DNA from: Nanobdellati archaeon
GTDB taxonomy: Archaea; EX4484-52; WAPT01
Direction: 5' to 3'
NCBI GenBank assembly: GCA_027038505.1
Contig: JALVWC010000013.1
Span: forward strand, 1-55,794
DNA length: 55,794 bases
Shown here piece after piece: positions 54,483-55,794 of the stretch. How positions within the stretch are numbered: the stretch's first letter is position 1; every line of letters starts with the position of its first letter. The notes under the pieces were generated by a model. That model did no database searches and had not been told where the DNA came from. It worked only from the letters and a program-made list of their open reading frames with translations. A program made the translations under genes and the position numbers.

Positions 54483-55794
54483 TCACACATCTATATTCAC
54501 AGCCTCTTTTGCATGACTCATGATGAACTCCTTTCGAGGCTGGGTATCCGGACCCATGAGAATGGAGAAGATCCTGTCAGCTTCTATCGCATCCTCCATA
54601 AAGACCTTCTTTATCACTCTGGTTTCGGGATTCATGGTCGTCTCCCACAGCTGCTCGGGGTTCATCTCGCCCAGACCCTTGTACCTCTGGACCTCCACAT
54701 TCTTGACACCCTTAGCTTCAAGCTCCTTTAGCACCCTTTCTTTTTCTTCCTCGCTGTAAACATACCTCACCTCCTTTCCCGCCTTTATGCGGTAGAGGGG
54801 TGGCATAGCTATATAGATGCGCTCCTCTTCTATAAGCTTCGGCATGTATCGGTAGAAAAATGTGAGCAACAGGGTTCTTATGTGCGCTCCATCAACATCG
54901 GCATCCGTCATTATGATTATCCTGCCGTACCTCAGCTTCTTTATGTCGAACTCCTCCCCGATGCCCGTGCCGATAGCAGCGATAAGCGCTTTTATTTCCT
55001 CGTTGCGCAGCACTTTGACCAATCCTGCCTTCTCCACATTGATTATCTTCCCCCTGAGGGGCAACACCGCTTGCGTTGTTCTCGTCCTTGCCAGCTTCGC
55101 GCTGCCTCCAGCGCTTTCGCCCTCCACTATGAAGAGTTCACACTTCTCGGGATCCTTCTCTATGCAGTCCGCGAGCTTTCCGGGCAGGGTCGTTGACTCC
55201 AGAGCGGTCTTTCTCTTTACAAGCTCCCTTGCCCTCTTCGCCGCTATTCTTGCTTTTGCGGCAAGCAGGATCCTGTTGGCAATGGTCTTAAGCGTGTCAG
55301 GATGCTTTTCAAAATATTCTTTGAGGTTTGCATATACTGTGCTGTAAACTATGTTCTTTACCTCCGTATTCCCGAGCTTTGTTTTTGTCTGGCCCTCAAA
55401 CTGAGGGTTGGGAACCTTAACAGAAATTACAGCTGTCAGGCCATCTCTCACGTCCTCGCTTTCAATTGTCAGGCCCTTTTCTTTTATCAGGCCATGCTTC
55501 TCCATGGCTTCCTTTACAGCTTTGGTGAGCGCCATCCTGAATCCCGTGAGATGTGTTCCACCCTCTATCGTATTTATGTTGTTGGCAAAGGAGAACTCGC
55601 TCGAACCTTCCATCTGAGTGTAACGAAGAGCAACTTCCACCACCACGCCGTTCTGTTCTCCCCGAACGTAAATGATGTCCTCATGAAGCGGGCCTTTTCC
55701 TCGCGTGAGATCCCTGACAAGATCCACAATGCCCCTCTCAAACTTGAACACTTTTTTCTCGCCAGCTTTCTTATCGATCAATATTATTTCAAGT
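54483..55794 (-). CDS. gyrB: DNA gyrase subunit B, N-terminus cut off by window edge
   Basis: The last 436 or so residues of the ATPase subunit. Visible are the end of the GHKL ATPase domain (LIDKKAGEKKVFKFE), the transducer (FANNINTIEGGTHLTGFR), the TOPRIM motif EGESAGGSA and Mg-binding TDADVDGAHIRTL, and the C-terminal QRYKGLGEMNPEQLWETTMNP. The frame runs to the right edge without a start. No large insertion is seen. It is the upstream gene of a gyrB-gyrA pair. Confidence 0.96.
   Translation of the reverse strand, partial: LEIILIDKKAGEKKVFKFERGIVDLVRDLTRGKGPLHEDIIYVRGEQNGVVVEVALRYTQMEGSSEFSFANNINTIEGGTHLTGFRMALTKAVKEAMEKHGLIKEKGLTIESEDVRDGLTAVISVKVPNPQFEGQTKTKLGNTEVKNIVYSTVYANLKEYFEKHPDTLKTIANRILLAAKARIAAKRARELVKRKTALESTTLPGKLADCIEKDPEKCELFIVEGESAGGSAKLARTRTTQAVLPLRGKIINVEKAGLVKVLRNEEIKALIAAIGTGIGEEFDIKKLRYGRIIIMTDADVDGAHIRTLLLTFFYRYMPKLIEEERIYIAMPPLYRIKAGKEVRYVYSEEEKERVLKELEAKGVKNVEVQRYKGLGEMNPEQLWETTMNPETRVIKKVFMEDAIEADRIFSILMGPDTQPRKEFIMSHAKEAVNIDV

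Overview
The window is chromosomal DNA from an archaeon, most likely a euryarchaeal lineage. Archaeal information-processing genes run through it: EF-1alpha, uS10, eS6, eL15, aIF2-gamma, RpoL, TFS, Orc1/Cdc6, ATP-dependent DNA ligase, NurA, archaeal-type ProRS, deoxyhypusine synthase and Dph2. FtsZ together with GyrA/GyrB argues for Euryarchaeota sensu lato rather than a crenarchaeal group. I cannot name the order from sequence alone. Shine-Dalgarno sites of the GGTGAT/GAGGT type and TATA boxes are both present. Coding density is high and I see no insertion sequence, CRISPR array, prophage or rRNA operon.

Layout. 1-8.1 kb (minus): a truncated secreted glycine-rich protein, a frameshifted ZIP transporter, EF-1alpha and uS10, deoxyhypusine synthase and rhomboid, a winged-helix pair (one frameshifted) and HtpX. 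8.2-10.4 kb: a membrane protein and ProRS. 10.6-19.3 kb is a DNA-repair neighbourhood: mre11, a decayed small gene, rad50, an unknown gene, nurA, a HAD phosphatase, a tRNA-binding OB protein and endonuclease III. 19.4-23.0 kb: small zinc-ribbon/Hsp20-like genes, eS6 and aIF2-gamma. 23.1-28.0 kb (minus): nrdR-nrdJ-cobO-TIM barrel, then a DUF1858 protein and a ferredoxin; this couples a B12-dependent ribonucleotide reductase, its regulator and a cobalamin adenosyltransferase. 28.2-30.5 kb: gatB and trmY. 30.5-34.1 kb: a type IV pilus-like motor (one ATPase, two membrane platforms, no pilin seen). 34.1-36.5 kb: an ASCH-domain gene divergent from an acetyltransferase-ABC ATPase fusion. 36.5-38.3 kb: an archaeosortase, a 41-residue zinc protein and a TrmB-type regulator. 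38.5-42.8 kb: DNA ligase with an extra domain, a stomatin-like protein and ftsZ. 42.9-44.5 kb: a repeat-bearing, AT-rich intergenic region, a tRNA-Ile gene interrupted twice, and orc1/cdc6, a plausible replication-origin locus. 45.0-51.3 kb (plus): dph2, rpoL, signal peptidase, tfs, gatC-gatA, eL15 and thiI. 51.4-55.8 kb (minus): three tRNA genes (one Leu gene interrupted), gyrA and a truncated gyrB.

The strongest unusual signals are RNA-level. One tRNA-Ile gene carries insertions in both the anticodon loop and the T-loop. One tRNA-Leu gene carries a 43-nt insertion in the variable arm. The transcription factor TFS appears to start at an AUC codon. Several genes (ZIP, one winged-helix gene, a small membrane gene) are broken by frameshifts, so either real decay or single-base sequence errors must be kept in mind. 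Database searches were not possible; all assignments rest on motif recognition.
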